Part shown: positions 24,320 to 34,940 of the stretch, in pieces
Numbering within the stretch: position 1 is the first letter of the stretch
Layout: each line of letters opens with the position of its first letter
Assembly (NCBI GenBank): GCA_963971285.1
Contig: OZ020252.1
Span: 20,187,662-20,251,661 of the forward strand
Length of the DNA: 64,000 nucleotides
Direction: 5' to 3'
Source of the DNA: Astropecten irregularis
Taxonomy: Eukaryota > Echinodermata > Asteroidea > Paxillosida > Astropectinidae
The notes under the pieces: model-generated
Databases searched by the model: none
Told to the model about the DNA's origin: nothing
The model's input: only the letters and a program-made list of their open reading frames with translations
Position numbers and translations under genes: made by a program

Positions 24320-24446
24320 CATTCAGGATACAAGCAGGTTGTACAAGCTTTGTAGTTGTTGCTTCTGTGTTTTCAGGCTTGTAGAGGTAACATGCTATTA
24401 CTGCTGTTACATTTAACCTTGGCACAATTTCACGGCTCTACTTACT

Positions 24447-24590
24447 TTATAATTCAGTGCTTATGATCCCCATTCTTCGCTTACAGGATTCTCATTCAAT
24501 TTCTTTGCTAGCCGAGCAAGCTATAAGTCCTCTCAACCAAAAACTCCTTGTTAATTCATGAAGTTGGATCTCATAAGCACAGAATTGTCT
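24447..24590. repeat. Inverted-repeat element
   Basis: AATTCAGTGCTTATGATCC at the left pairs imperfectly with GGATCTCATAAGCACAGAATT at the right, giving a palindromic element of roughly 140 bp immediately downstream of the minisatellite. No second copy was seen, so the transposon nature is inferred. Confidence 0.45.
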
Positions 24591-24594
24591 GCTT

Positions 24595-24621
24595 CCGTAA
24601 GCATCTTTTCTATGCTTACGG
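24595..24621. repeat. Perfect 10-bp stem-loop
   Basis: CCGTAAGCAT, a 7-nt loop CTTTTCT, then ATGCTTACGG: a perfect hairpin. It could be part of the preceding inverted-repeat element. No poly-U run suggests a Pol III terminator. Confidence 0.7.
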
Positions 24622-25515
24622 TACGCTAAACCATGACATGAGGACATGAGGCCCTGATGAGGACATGAACTTTCAAGTACTTTCTAAGATGTCACTCAAC
24701 TTCTTAAAATACAAGTACTGAAGACATGTTGTGAGTTTGTTTTACAGCAAAAAACATTCCTCCACCTAAGAAAGAAACCAAAAATGGAGAAGCAAAAAAA
24801 AAGTTTGATTTGTGATGGAGCCAAAGGGAAGTGAAAGGGACACAGAAAGGGGAACAAAAACAGTCTTGTCTGCCAGAGTGCATTCTCAGCTGAAAGTCAC
24901 AGCAAACAGTGTACAGTTAACATTCTTAACCCTCACAGAGAGGGAGGAAGGGTGCCTTAGTGTGTGTGTGTGATCCAGACACTGTAGAATTTAAGCTATA
25001 AATTACCCGAGGGAACCTAAAGTTCAAGATCTGTCAAAGAATACTGCTCTTGTGAACCAAAGTGCAAGTTAATTTTTGTGGTAAACCCGCTGTACTTTTC
25101 AGGTATTCGAAAGTTTTTTGTGTGTGTGTGTGTTTTTTTTTCTTTTCCTAACGTCGTCGTCGACCACATTGTGACAAGGGGCTGCCCTAAGGCTCCGAGT
25201 TTTGATAGAAAAATTTGCCGAGAGAATTGACCTATTCATCCTTATTGAGTTCAGTTTGGGTCAACCCTCCTGCAAGGGGGGTTGTATTTAGATAATGCAT
25301 AACTTCAGTTGCACCTTTGTCCAATCGTGTTCGGGAAAACCTTTTAATAGTGTCGTAGCATTCTCAGGTAGTTGGTGTTAGGGGGAAGACACACCAGTGC
25401 AGTTGGGGGTTGGGGGAAGTGATGAGCTGTGTAGTGATACATTGCTGGGATGGTATACTCAAAGTGCCTTAACGTTTTAACCGATATCGAATATTAATAC
25501 AACTGATATTTAGAC
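24622..25515. other. Unassigned DNA
   Basis: Contains short TG runs (about 24961-24971 and 25120-25132) and no recognised gene or family. Confidence 0.4.
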
Positions 25516-25640
25516 TCAATACAAGTAATAAACTGCTGTAAACTGCTCACCAGCCAAAATGACCTGAAATATATCAAATGCTTAGAGTTAGCAGGGCCTG
25601 ATGCGTTTCGATCCTAGCAGGATCTTTCTCAAAGGTTAAA
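25516..25640 (-). mobile_element. Family B short element
   Basis: On the minus strand it reads AAAGATCCTGCTAGGATCGAAACG and ends in GCAGTTTATTACTTGTATTG. Matching copies are at 34820-34940 (-) and 48213-48345 (+). The copy at 48213 interrupts a family-A element, which shows mobility. The stem GATCC-TGCTA-GGATC followed by GAAACG is conserved here. Confidence 0.7.
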
Positions 25641-25685
25641 ATATTATATTTAGCCTGATTGATGCTTGTGTGGGGATGCATTTTG

Positions 25686-25885
25686 GGTGACTGAGTGGTC
25701 CGGTTTGTCAAGCTCAAGAACTTTGCAGACCATTCCATAAGTTCTGGGTTCGAATCCACTCTAAGATTGCTGCACTTGTGTCCCTTGGCAAGGCACTTTG
25801 TGTAGACTGTTTCCACCACCCCTCCCCCTCTCCCCCATTCCCAGGAGTGCAATGGGTACCTGTGAGGGGTTGGGTTGGTTTTCAG
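25686..25885 (+). mobile_element. tRNA-derived SINE with CTTGGCAAGGCACTTTG body
   Basis: A-box-like GTGACTGAGTGGTCCGG, B box GGGTTCGAATCC (about 25746-25757), then CACTTGTGTCCCTTGGCAAGG and GTGCAATGGGTACCTGTGAG. A tRNA head followed by this kind of CTTGGCAAGGCACTTT block is a layout I recall from widespread animal SINEs. The A-box form suggests a Ser/Leu-type ancestor. It lies 45 bp from the family-B element. Confidence 0.7.
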
Positions 25886-26495
25886 TTTCAATTTAACCTC
25901 ATATCAGGTAATAGCGAGGGCTTGGTTGAAGAAATGCCGTCTCAAAAGTGAAATAAGGAAGGAATTAGTACTGTTGTAGAATAATAAATACATTTGGAGA
26001 ATTTGTGGTCTTTTTTCATTCCATTGCTATCTCACTGATCTCATTGATTCCGGTGGTGAGTTGCAGCTTTTCTGATTTTGTACCGATTTTAGTGATTCAC
26101 GTGATTTTGCTGATTTGGTCCGAATTTGCAGGGACATTGTGACTGCTTTCAGCATTTTCTACGTATATTTCTAATATAACAGTATTTTCAGGATTTTTCT
26201 TTGTGAAATTGTTTTTAAAACCTGTCAACATTTTGTTGCTCTCTCCAAACCAGAAGCTGTCTGAATTTGAGGCAATACAATTTGGTATTGAAGATCCATA
26301 CTAGTATTGATGCTGTATATCATGCATGGAAATTTCTGCTTTATTGATGGATTGTGTGTCAGGCTTCATGCATGGCTGCTCGACCATTCAGTCATGAATA
26401 TGCATTATCTCTGATTTGCATATTAGGATCAGCAGATGCACAGATTTTCTATTAAACACACGTCAGTATAATCTTTTATTATGAATCAGTTACTC
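25886..26495. other. Unique DNA with paired POU-octamer-like motifs
   Basis: No repeat recognised. ATGAATATGCATTA (about 26393-26406) and ATTTGCATATTA (about 26414-26425) lie within 35 bp and match the octamer family bound by POU-domain factors. Regulatory function is only inferred. Confidence 0.35.
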
Positions 26496-26714
26496 TACCA
26501 TTGTCTGAGAATTTTACATTGGTGCAGCTTTTGTTAGCTTTTGTTAGATAAGTGTCAATAAAAGTCAATTAACAATTATGTCTAATTGACTTTTTACCAT
26601 TTTTGTCTGAGGGTAGAGTTTTACATTCTGTGCAGCTCTTAACATTTCCAAACTGTATATTCGATAACTGCATATCGATAAAAGTCAATAAACAGTTATG
26701 TTTAATTGGCTTTT
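26496..26714. repeat. Tandem duplication with a hairpin in each half
   Basis: Two units, 26496-26594 and 26595-26714, share TACCATT..GTCTGAG, TTTTACATT, TGCAGCT and a terminal palindrome. In unit 1 the palindrome is perfect: AAAAGTCAATTA (26560-26571), an 11-nt loop, TAATTGACTTTT (26583-26594). Unit 2 has the same palindrome with two mismatches and about 20 extra bases. The arms contain TAATTG homeodomain-type cores. Confidence 0.75.
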
Positions 26715-28080
26715 AGTTATCATGAAAGTCAGGTTCAGAATGAATATGCGACAAAGATCAAATCATTATGTTATTCTTTATTTTTGGTTTGCCACTTTTT
26801 TATCATTTTATTTTAGTTCATTCAATGGGGCATTGATAGCAGTGCTAACCCATAAGCACTTGCCAGTATTCTCCAGTATTCCCCACGTTCACTTCAGCCA
26901 CAGAACGGTTGCCTTGTATTTGGGTCATTTAATAGCAAGGGACGTCCAGTTTTCAGTGTCATGGCCGGCCCTTGCCTGTTGCCCCAAATGATGCCTCATA
27001 TGTGTCTTGGCCTTTCAAGAGAGTCTATTTCTTCCTCCATTAATTCCATCCATAATCTCCTCTCCCTCAAATAAGCCTAAAACAATTTGTAAAGCTTCAG
27101 TCCAAGACGCCAGCTTAAATGGGAAATGTCCAATTAAATTGCCGTACACACACAAAACCCCTCGAAATTCCTTGTTGAACCAGGCGACCGGACGACAACG
27201 GAACAAGTTTCTGAAAAAAAAAAGAAGCCCTGAACACCCACTACGATCCTTAACCTCCCACTTACCCATTAAACCACAAATATGTCTGCAGGGGTATGGG
27301 AAGGTCCCGGGGCTTACGGGGGCCGGCAGTGAGTGCCGGGCACTAAGGTAACAGGCATCACGGTTATGTGAACTTGAAAAGGATCAGTCCATGGAACCAC
27401 TGCTGTGGATGGAATTGAGAGGAGAGGAAAAAAGGGTAAATCCGGGCAAAGCGAGGAAGTTCAATGGGTCGTTCTTGGTCACCAGCAACAACTTGGACAA
27501 GGGAGAGGGGGGAGTCGGCGACGGACTCCAGCCAGGAGAGTAATCATCTGGAATTGAACTGCCAGTGTCAAATTATCAGGCTTTAGTTTAGGAGTCTCTT
27601 TCCTGTCTTGTGTATTAAAAGGAACATGCGACCAAAATAACAGTTTTATAGATGCCACCAGCGGAACAAATTGTGTATTATTATACCCGGTGGTCACCGA
27701 GGAAAGCTCCCATCCTTACCTGGAAAATGTTCATTTTTGGTCATTTCTTGATTTTTTGAACAAAAAAGGGCCTGTTTGTTTAACATACAGGATCCCATGT
27801 TTGCGGATCCACATCCTATGCAGGGTCCACTAAAATGGGATCGTGATCAGCAGGATTCATGATCTTGTGCATTACTGAGACAAACAGGCCCCTAGTGTTA
27901 AGGCCTTAACTGTGATTTGAAAAGGGTTGGATCGAATTTTGTGTTAAATTCACATTATTGTGAATTGTAAAACTTGCCACAGTCTACAGTATACTATAGT
28001 CATATAATTTTTATGTGGCAATGTCTGCAGGTTGAAAAAAAATGACCCAAAACGAGTGAACTTTGATGCGCCTGAAAGGA
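26715..28080. other. Unassigned unique DNA
   Basis: No recognised repeat. The ORF at 27007-27351 (+), 114 codons, and its minus-strand shadow have no recognisable domain or clear splice sites, so neither is called. Confidence 0.4.
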
Positions 28081-28430
28081 TTTAAAGTTAGTATCATACT
28101 TTGGAAGCATACCGAAACAGAAATCTTCACAGATTTACCTATAACTTACAGGGTATAAAGATGATGATGGTAGAATCATATACCGTTAAAATTGTTCTGC
28201 CTGAAATGCTGTATTTATCCAGAGAAGAGTATAACCGGTCTTTTAAAGATCAAAAATAAAAGAGAAAAGATGTAAGAAATACTGTGGCCAATTTTCACTG
28301 TTTTTTCAAAAAGTGGGCACCGTATGGGACTGAAATTTTCACAAACAACTGTTACCGTATCTTCCTTGATATTTTTGCCCGTGAATCTGTATTTTTTGAT
28401 ATTCTATGATGTTACCTTTAACTATGAAAA
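28081..28430 (+). mobile_element. Family D element, second subfamily, near-complete
   Basis: Begins TTTAAAGTTAGTATCATAC and ends ATTCTATGATGTTACCTTTAA. It has the GTGGGCACCGTATGGGACTG block and the GGTAGAATCATATACCGTTA version of the core. Confidence 0.82.
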
Positions 28431-29923
28431 ATGCAATTTGTACCTTTGATTTGTAGAACAAGACACAAACTGTTTGATAAAATAGCCCAAATTGGAACTT
28501 ATGTGGACATTTTATGATATTTGGGGTTTCCCATTATAAAGTTGGGCCACAATCATTATTATTTTATGACTTCTTATATTTGTATCTATATAAATATATG
28601 CAATAGAACTAGGTTTTTTTAGTCCACTGATTACTATGGCTCCAGCATATATTGGTGCAATTTCCTACCGTCTGATTTTAAACCAACTTTGTATTCTTTT
28701 CATTGCAAACAAACAAAAAATAACAAAAAAATATGACAGATTTTAATACAAGGTGGAATTGACCGTTTCCATTTTCTCTTTTTGTTGTAATATGAAATCC
28801 AATCAATGTGTAGGAAATATGTATGAATAGTGCCGCAGACTTGAAAAGGCCACCAAAAAGAAAAAAGGTCCCTGAATGCATTATGAATTTCGGCCTGTTT
28901 AGACCAGAGTTGTAGCAGTGCCGACCTCACACCTTGTAAAGGGATTTCAGACAACGCTTTCCGTGGGCACACAATTTCAAACAAAGCATGCGGATCGACA
29001 ACTGGCTCAATTGGCGGTAATTCTTCTGTTTCGGCGTTGCAAAATACCAACAACAACAAAATGTCAGACACTCCTTGCGTGTCCTTGCCTACTGCAGCAC
29101 TTCATTGATACCAAAATGGTGCAAGACTGGTTTTCTCCTGATATTTTGACATCAATTCCATCTCAGCTGGATGTTCCCATTCTTGGCTACAATTTCAAAT
29201 AATTATTTTTCAAAAACAGTTAACCCCAAAACATACTCCCTTTATGTGTTTTTTGTCGCGGTCCTTCATTTTGTTGATTCAATACCGGGAGGTACTTCGT
29301 CTGTCTGTTTAAGGGAATGAATTGGGTCGGGACCTCGGCTCACAAAATACATTAGAACTTATCGTCTAAAGCTGTTTGAGAAAAATCATTCGACCAGAAT
29401 GCCCCCCTAAAAAAAAAATTCCAAATCAGCAAATTCCCCCTCTCTCGGAATGATTATAAAATTTTTCTTTATTGAAGTAAAAAGGAAAGTATAACACCGG
29501 ATATATAAAAGCATTTGTCCAGCGTGTCACGGTGAATTTATTAGTGGTTACCTATCCGTTTTATGGACAAATCCTGCAGACTTTCACAGACATTTGGAAA
29601 GAATAGAACATGTGCCGCACAAGGCGTGAATCTCTCTTGTTGCCGAAACAGTGGGAGGTAGGAACGTGTACTCAGCAGAATTTCACCATAAAAGAAAATT
29701 TGGGGCTGAAAATTATGAATAAAACCTACGTTTGTGTGTGAACTAGACACAGAATTAGGTGGGGGAAGGTGTTTTGCAGATCAATGTCAGGAAAAAAAGA
29801 CCAGACAAGATTAATATGTGGTTGTCAGGACTGACTAGAGTTGTATGGAGTTGTTCTTGTTACTTTTTTCCCTTTTTTTCTCCTTTTTTTCCCTCCTCCA
29901 TTTTCTTCTTTATTTTTCTCCAG
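28431..29923. other. Unassigned DNA; one weak coding-like stretch
   Basis: On the minus strand the ORF 28700-29071 contains a stretch, ELPPIEPVVDPHALFEIVC followed by PRKALSEIP, whose composition looks protein-like. It runs into low-complexity hydrophobic residues, lacks good splice sites and is not assigned to any family. It might be a decayed transposon ORF or chance. Confidence 0.3.
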
Positions 29924-30070
29924 ACCCTCAGCTGTTCTAAAGACTTTAAATACTGGTATTCCGTCTATTGCAAATTTGACTTGGATAATGTCAAATACGC
30001 CGTTTTGATTTGCTTGCTCATGCACTGCAAAATTACAATTTTGTCCCCACTCATAGCTTATCTTTTAAAG
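29924..30070 (+). CDS. Weak candidate exon after a long pyrimidine tract
   Basis: About 60 bases of nearly pure pyrimidine end in TTTTTCTCCAG at 29923. From 29924 a frame of 49 codons (147 nt) is open to AAAG|GTAGTA. It begins TLSCSKDFKYWYSVYCKF and contains CLLMHCKITILSPLIAYLLK. The donor would be supplied by the first bases of the family-D element starting at 30064, which would make this an exonised repeat boundary. The acceptor is strong and the donor mediocre. No family recognised. Confidence 0.18.
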
Positions 30071-30249
30071 GTAGTATCGTTCTTTGGAAGCATACCGAAA
30101 CAGAAATCGTCACAGATTTACCTATAACTTTTACAGGGTATAAAGACGGTGATGGTAGAAACATACCGTTAAAATTGATTTTTTTTGAAATGTTGTATTT
30201 ATCCAGGAAAGAGTAAAACCTATGACCAAAAACAATTTCGATCTTTTAA
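30064..30249 (+). mobile_element. Family D element, second subfamily, right half missing
   Basis: Left terminus TTTAAAGGTAGTATCG and the GGTAGAAACATACCGTTAAA core are present. The match stops within the GATCTTTTAA region, before the GTGGGCACC block. Confidence 0.78.
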
Positions 30250-30261
30250 CTAGACATTAAA

Positions 30262-30279
30262 GTGTTCGTGGACGAACAC
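30262..30279. repeat. Perfect 8-bp palindrome with 2-nt centre
   Basis: GTGTTCGT-GG-ACGAACAC directly follows the truncated family-D copy. A perfect CRE (TGACGTCA) lies 40 bp further on, at 30321-30328. Function unknown. Confidence 0.7.
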
Positions 30280-30382
30280 GGAGCTGTTCCGACTTATTTG
30301 ATCAACTTTATTAGCTCTGATGACGTCATGACGACATCACGATTCATTTCATGGCAGCATACTCATGTCCATGATGTAACAA

Positions 30383-30472
30383 AGCTTTGACAACATTTTT
30401 GGCAACAATGTACCTGGGCAACATGTTACCAAGATTGTTACCTAAAATGTTGACAGTGTACACTCTTCTTTA
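30383..30472. mobile_element. Family E fragment (one arm)
   Basis: TTTGACAACATTTTTGGCAAC through TTGACAGTGTACACTCTTC matches one terminal arm of the elements at 3942 and 14416. The other half is absent. Confidence 0.65.
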
Positions 30473-32639
30473 TGGATGCACTATTTCCTTTAAGTTCTTC
30501 AAGTTGGTCCTCTCTTTTTGGAAGGAGATTTTGCTCTTTTGTCAGCTCTCTGAGAAAGAACCTGTATAGGTTCTTCCAATGAACGAGATGTATCCTCAAT
30601 GGATAACTACCAAATTTGTTCTTCATCAGCCAATAGAAAGTGGATAATTAACACAGGCCTTGAAGAACATCTTCACTAAAGTACGTCCATTCACCTTGAG
30701 CAAGAGGCATTTTGTGGGAAAGAGCTGCCGTCATTCTCTGGAAACAGATCACATTTACAGGGACTGTTTGATAAGCAGTAAGGGGAACATCTTAATACCA
30801 AGTGGAATGAATTAAACAGAATAATTCCCGCTAATACCATTGCAGTGCAATTGAAGGAGGGACTGAATTTAGCCTAATTAATCCCCTTTATCCTGTAATC
30901 CTTCCTATATCCCCCATGGTTCTCATCCCAAAGCGGGGATAATCTCCCCGAGTCAATGGCTATGTTTAAAGGATGAAGACTTCAAGAATGTTAGGCTCTA
31001 ACATTCTAAAGCAGATTGAGCTTTCATAATAATGGTGTGTTTCACAGAAAGACTGTGTTCAAATTATAACGTAATAAAGATTGGCTTTTCTGACTGAATA
31101 ATTTCCAGGGGGCAAAGAATCTGTCTGCTTCTGAGTACCTGGAATATGGAGGAGACGGTCAAGAGGTTCTTAATTAAGTATCTAGACCTACATTTTATTT
31201 TGCATTTCAGAAGCCCCGACACTTCTGCACTGTTTGGAAAGTCATTCAAAAACAACTTGATGCAGATCTATACCCCGGTCCTGTTTTTACCCCCACTTCT
31301 GTTGTCCTGATGGAGGTGCAGAAATGTGTTGGTGATGAGGGGGGAGGGAGGGGGAGGGCTAGGGGGTGGGGGGTTGGTCCGTAGGTTTGGCCACTGTCAA
31401 GAGTCTTATGAAAAATGTGTTGCTAATCAAAATATCACATGATGCCTATTGCACGTAACAATTGAACGTAGATTTCTAATTTTGTTTTCATATATGAAGA
31501 ATACATGGAATTTTGGCTGGAATCCTTTAGTTTTTATCAAGTAATGCGTTTCCGCATACTTTGGAATTCTGAGGGCTTATGTGAAAGTCCCGTGCCGGAT
31601 GTCTCTATCAAGTATTAAAAACAAAATAAGAAAGTGCAGTGTACTTTTAGTAAACAAACTTTGTGGATTCTGTACATTTGTTTCATTTTGTTTATCGGTT
31701 TTCAAGTCTTGGGTAGTGAAACGAAACATCTTCTTCTTAGTCCTTCGATCTCGTCAACCGTAATTGAAGAGAGTAAAACCCTAACCCCAAGCTATTGAAG
31801 TGGAAGAGAAAGCTCTTGATGACGTGGCTTCTAGAAAAGAAGATACATGGATGTCTAGGCAGCTCAGGATACTACTTTCCAATCCCTTTACCCATCAACA
31901 ATCGAAACCTGGCTTCACATTTTTAAAAGTGTGATAGATATATTCTTTTGGGCTCCTCTGACGTTAATAGATCATCGAGTACAATATAATGTAGTCCTTG
32001 GTAGGGGTGTAACTGCACGCATGTATGCCCCCTTCATATCCATTGACCTCAAAAACAGGTGATAATGCAGGATTGTTGCCCCCTTTTGTCAATCTCATGT
32101 CCCGTCCCCAAAGGGCACCTTTGTGGACCCTGTGTAACCCTTCTTTGAGTTAGCTGGGGGTTTCGGCAGACTTTAAATCCGGTTGTTGAAGCTCTCCGAT
32201 GATGAAGAGGTACATGTGGGAAAGGAAGCTGCTCTCTGTGTTCCTCTCCTTCAGAACTGCTAAGCTCACAGCGTATTGTCATTTAATCCCATTAGACAAT
32301 GGAGCGTCTCATTTTGTTTTTGCAATTCCAGAGAGCTCTGGATGATTGAGAGTTCACCTCTAAGGAGGAGCGATGAGGTGCATCTGGGAAAGGTCTGAGA
32401 GTTTCCCACAAGGGTTGCTCTTCCTGCGGTTTCCCATCGTTAAAGATTTAAAAGATGCCGATCCATACAATGATCGTTGTTGGGGTTCAGGTGGGCCCTT
32501 TAAATTTGCTCAGGTTAGGGGCACAATGGCAGGAGCTCTAAGTTAATCTGAACCTGACAACTGCTTGAGCATAAGGGGCTGGGGTTGCCAACAGAAAAAA
32601 CCCAGGTATCTCCCACTCCAGCATCCTGGGGGCACATTT
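30473..32639. other. Repeat-poor unique DNA; possible regulatory stretch at 30840-30960
   Basis: No dispersed repeat recognised in 2.1 kb. Around 30860-30910 the sequence has CCTAATTAATCCCC and TGTAATCCTTCC, i.e. two TAATCC sites of the Otx/Gsc/Pitx type within about 30 bp plus an ATTA-type homeodomain core. Regulatory function is a guess; conservation would test it. Confidence 0.3.
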
Positions 32640-32813
32640 AGGAAGTCAGGTTGGCGTAGCGGCTCTTTCCTCGCCTTTCACCTCTGGCGGACCTGGTTCA
32701 AGTCCGACTAGTGGATGGGTTTTCAGTCCCTACCCAGAATATTACTCTGGGGTTTTCCTCCCACCCTTCAAACTGTATCTTCTTCTCATCATCTTCTTGT
32801 AAGGTCTAGCCTG
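32640..32813 (+). mobile_element. tRNA-derived SINE (family G), second copy
   Basis: GTCAGGTTGGCGTAGCGG (A-box region), CTCGCCTTTCACCTCTGGCG, B box TGGTTCAAGTCC, TTTTCAGTCCCTACC, GGGGTTTTCCTCCCACC and ACTGTATCTTCTTCTCATCA match the minus-strand copy at 21411-21629 along about 170 bp. Confidence 0.78.
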
Positions 32814-32885
32814 CTCTAGTCCTCATCAGGAGACCAGGAGACCTTATGATGACTAGAGCAGGCTAGTCGAAACGTTGAGACCTTT
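32806..32885. repeat. Inverted pair of hammerhead-like stems
   Basis: A perfect 16-bp inverted repeat (32806-32821 with 32851-32866) flanks about 30 bp. The plus-strand arm contains CTAG-AGCAGG-CTAG and continues TCGAAACGTTG. The minus-strand arm reads CTGATGAGGACTAGAGCAGG. Thus one arm carries the canonical 5' core CTGATGAG and the other the canonical 3' core GAAAC of a hammerhead ribozyme, each lacking its partner. It abuts the 3' end of the SINE. Confidence 0.45.
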
Positions 32886-34167
32886 ATGCGGACGAAATAG
32901 AAGTACGAACGATTCTTACATGGTGTTTCTGAAAACCGATCCACATACATTTATAACCTAGTAAGTCTAAATTGTAACCATTTTGTTTTTCATTTTACAA
33001 TTGTCCAGAGTGGGTAAGGCTGTATAGTTTTTTTCTAGGGCACGTACCCATACCTGCCCCCTATACCAAACACCATTAAGGGTACGGGGTAGATACTCTT
33101 TGGGTTGTAAAGAATTCAATTTCAAAATGGGCAACCTCATTTACAATCCTTAACCAATTCAACCCCCGTTGATATTCTCACCTATACTCCATGGGGGGCA
33201 CGCTGTTATTACTGCAAAATAGCAATGAATTATTACAGCAAGTTGCCAGTGGGCTTTGAGTTACAATGGAATCCCAGAGACCAAGGATTTGGGGTCACCC
33301 TCTCACCCCCAGCAATGTTGATCCATTGTGTACCTCTACCGGGACCCATTATTACCTGTCGGTAATTAAGAGTATATATTAACGATTCTTCGGTCCATCC
33401 TACCATCACAGGATCCCGGGGCTAACCCATATGTACCTCCTCCCATGCCCAGTGGAAGTGCATGTAAATAATTAAAGAGCCAGGCCCACTCTGACCTGGG
33501 TTAACCTGACCGGTAAAACCTTGGATGGGAATTGTGTAAGCCGGTCTCCCATTCATGCTAGGATTACCATCCATATAGGAAAATGATTAAAGCTTTAAAT
33601 GTATACTGTAGCTGTATGGGTAGCACTACCAATCAATATAATTGCATATCCTTATAGTGAGTGGGTACACGGGGTTGCTCCCCAAAAGAGGTTTAGGTTA
33701 TCTAGCCCAGGGGCAGGGGGAGAAGTTATCAATAATATGATGTGGAGTTGCATCCACATAGGGCACTTTTACATCGTGCCTGCCTTTCTTCTGGGACTCT
33801 CATGGGTGTGGATGGGGTGGCTCCATAATTGCTCTCCTCCGATGTTTTAATCGTGTCCAGAGGGCCAATCAATGCCCTCCCTGCTGCGAAACACAAAAAA
33901 AGAGGAGAAAATCAATGATTTGGGGGTGTCTCCTCGCATACTTTTTAAAAGAGTGTTCTCTGTATGTTTACAAAACCCAGCGGCATTTTAATAAATGTTT
34001 TAAAAATAGACAGTCTACGGTAATGGTTAAATTGATCATGGTTTCTCACCAGAGAGAATCATCCTTCACCTTCAGCTACCATCTTGTGAATTTGTTGCTC
34101 AATTTGTAGGCCAATTTCAATTTCAATTTTACATTGTTAATTTTGTGAGGTACATCACACGCTTTTA
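32886..34167. other. Repeat-poor unique DNA with motif-dense stretch
   Basis: No repeat family recognised. 33180-33560 has SOX-like ACAATGG, CGGTAATTAAG and GCATGTAAATAATTAAAG, a mix seen in developmental enhancers, but no coding signal. The ORF at 33599-33850 is not assigned. Confidence 0.3.
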
Positions 34168-34516
34168 TTTAAAGGTACAGTACCTGGTAACATACCCAAA
34201 CAGAAATGTTCACAAATTTACATGTAACTTTTAGGGTATAAAGATGGTGCTGGTAGAAACATACCGTTAAAATGTTTCTGGCTAAAATGGTGTATTTATT
34301 CAGAAATTAGTCAAACAAAGACTGAAAACAGCTTTGATCTATAGGGGTAAGATCAAAACCATTCTTTATGTTTTATAAGAAGAATTGAGTCAAGCTTTCG
34401 CTATTTTCTTGTGACTCAGATGTCCGATTGAGCTCAAATGTTCACAGGCTTTGGATCAGACAGAGTGTGAGTGCTGTTCCGTGACCTTTGATTACCAATC
34501 ATGTATTGTACCTTTA
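34168..34516 (+). mobile_element. Family D element, first subfamily, complete
   Basis: ATTTAAAGGTACAGTACC at the left and AATCATGTATTGTACCTTTAA at the right; interior as in the copy at 20249. About 349 bp, no ORF. Confidence 0.85.
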
Positions 34517-34819
34517 ACTCCCTTGCCAAACTAAGAATTAGTATTTGTCCAACCACTGGATGATAATTGATGGCAGGTGCTGATATTTAAAGTTTCTAAC
34601 ATCAAAAAAGTTCTGCTTTTTCAATCCTTACACCTTACACCAAGTTATTGGCAGCACAGTCCTGTCTTGATTCCGGCCAAGCTCTGCCTCAGTTTTCCTC
34701 CTTGCCGCTTGCTTTTTCTTGCTCTCTATCAGCCATTTCTATTCTTTCATCCCTTAGAACGTTCTTTGGAAAACTTTGTTTCCACTTGACAATCTTGCAG
34801 AATTGCATGATATTTGTTT

Positions 34820-34940
34820 CAATACAAGTAATAAATTGCTGTAAACTGCTCTCCAACTGAAAAAAATTACCTGAAATATGTAAAATTCTTGGAGATAGGG
34901 GGGCCTGACATTTTTATCCTTGCAGGATTTTTCACAAAGG
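34820..34940 (-). mobile_element. Family B short element, diverged
   Basis: AATACAAGTAATAAATTGCTG at one end and CCTTGCAGGATTTTTCACAAAGG at the other match the copies at 25516 and 48213. The GAAACG motif has decayed (AAAAATG on the minus strand) and the stem is weakened. Confidence 0.65.

Noticed and set aside
23080-24416. Three large ORFs (369-434 codons) as protein-coding genes
   Set aside because: They are the same 61-bp tandem repeat read in three frames, changes follow CpG decay and not codon constraint, and no domain is recognisable.
28700-29071. Transposon or other protein remnant
   Set aside because: Some segments look protein-like, but I could not tie it to a family with any confidence, and it degenerates into low-complexity hydrophobic sequence.
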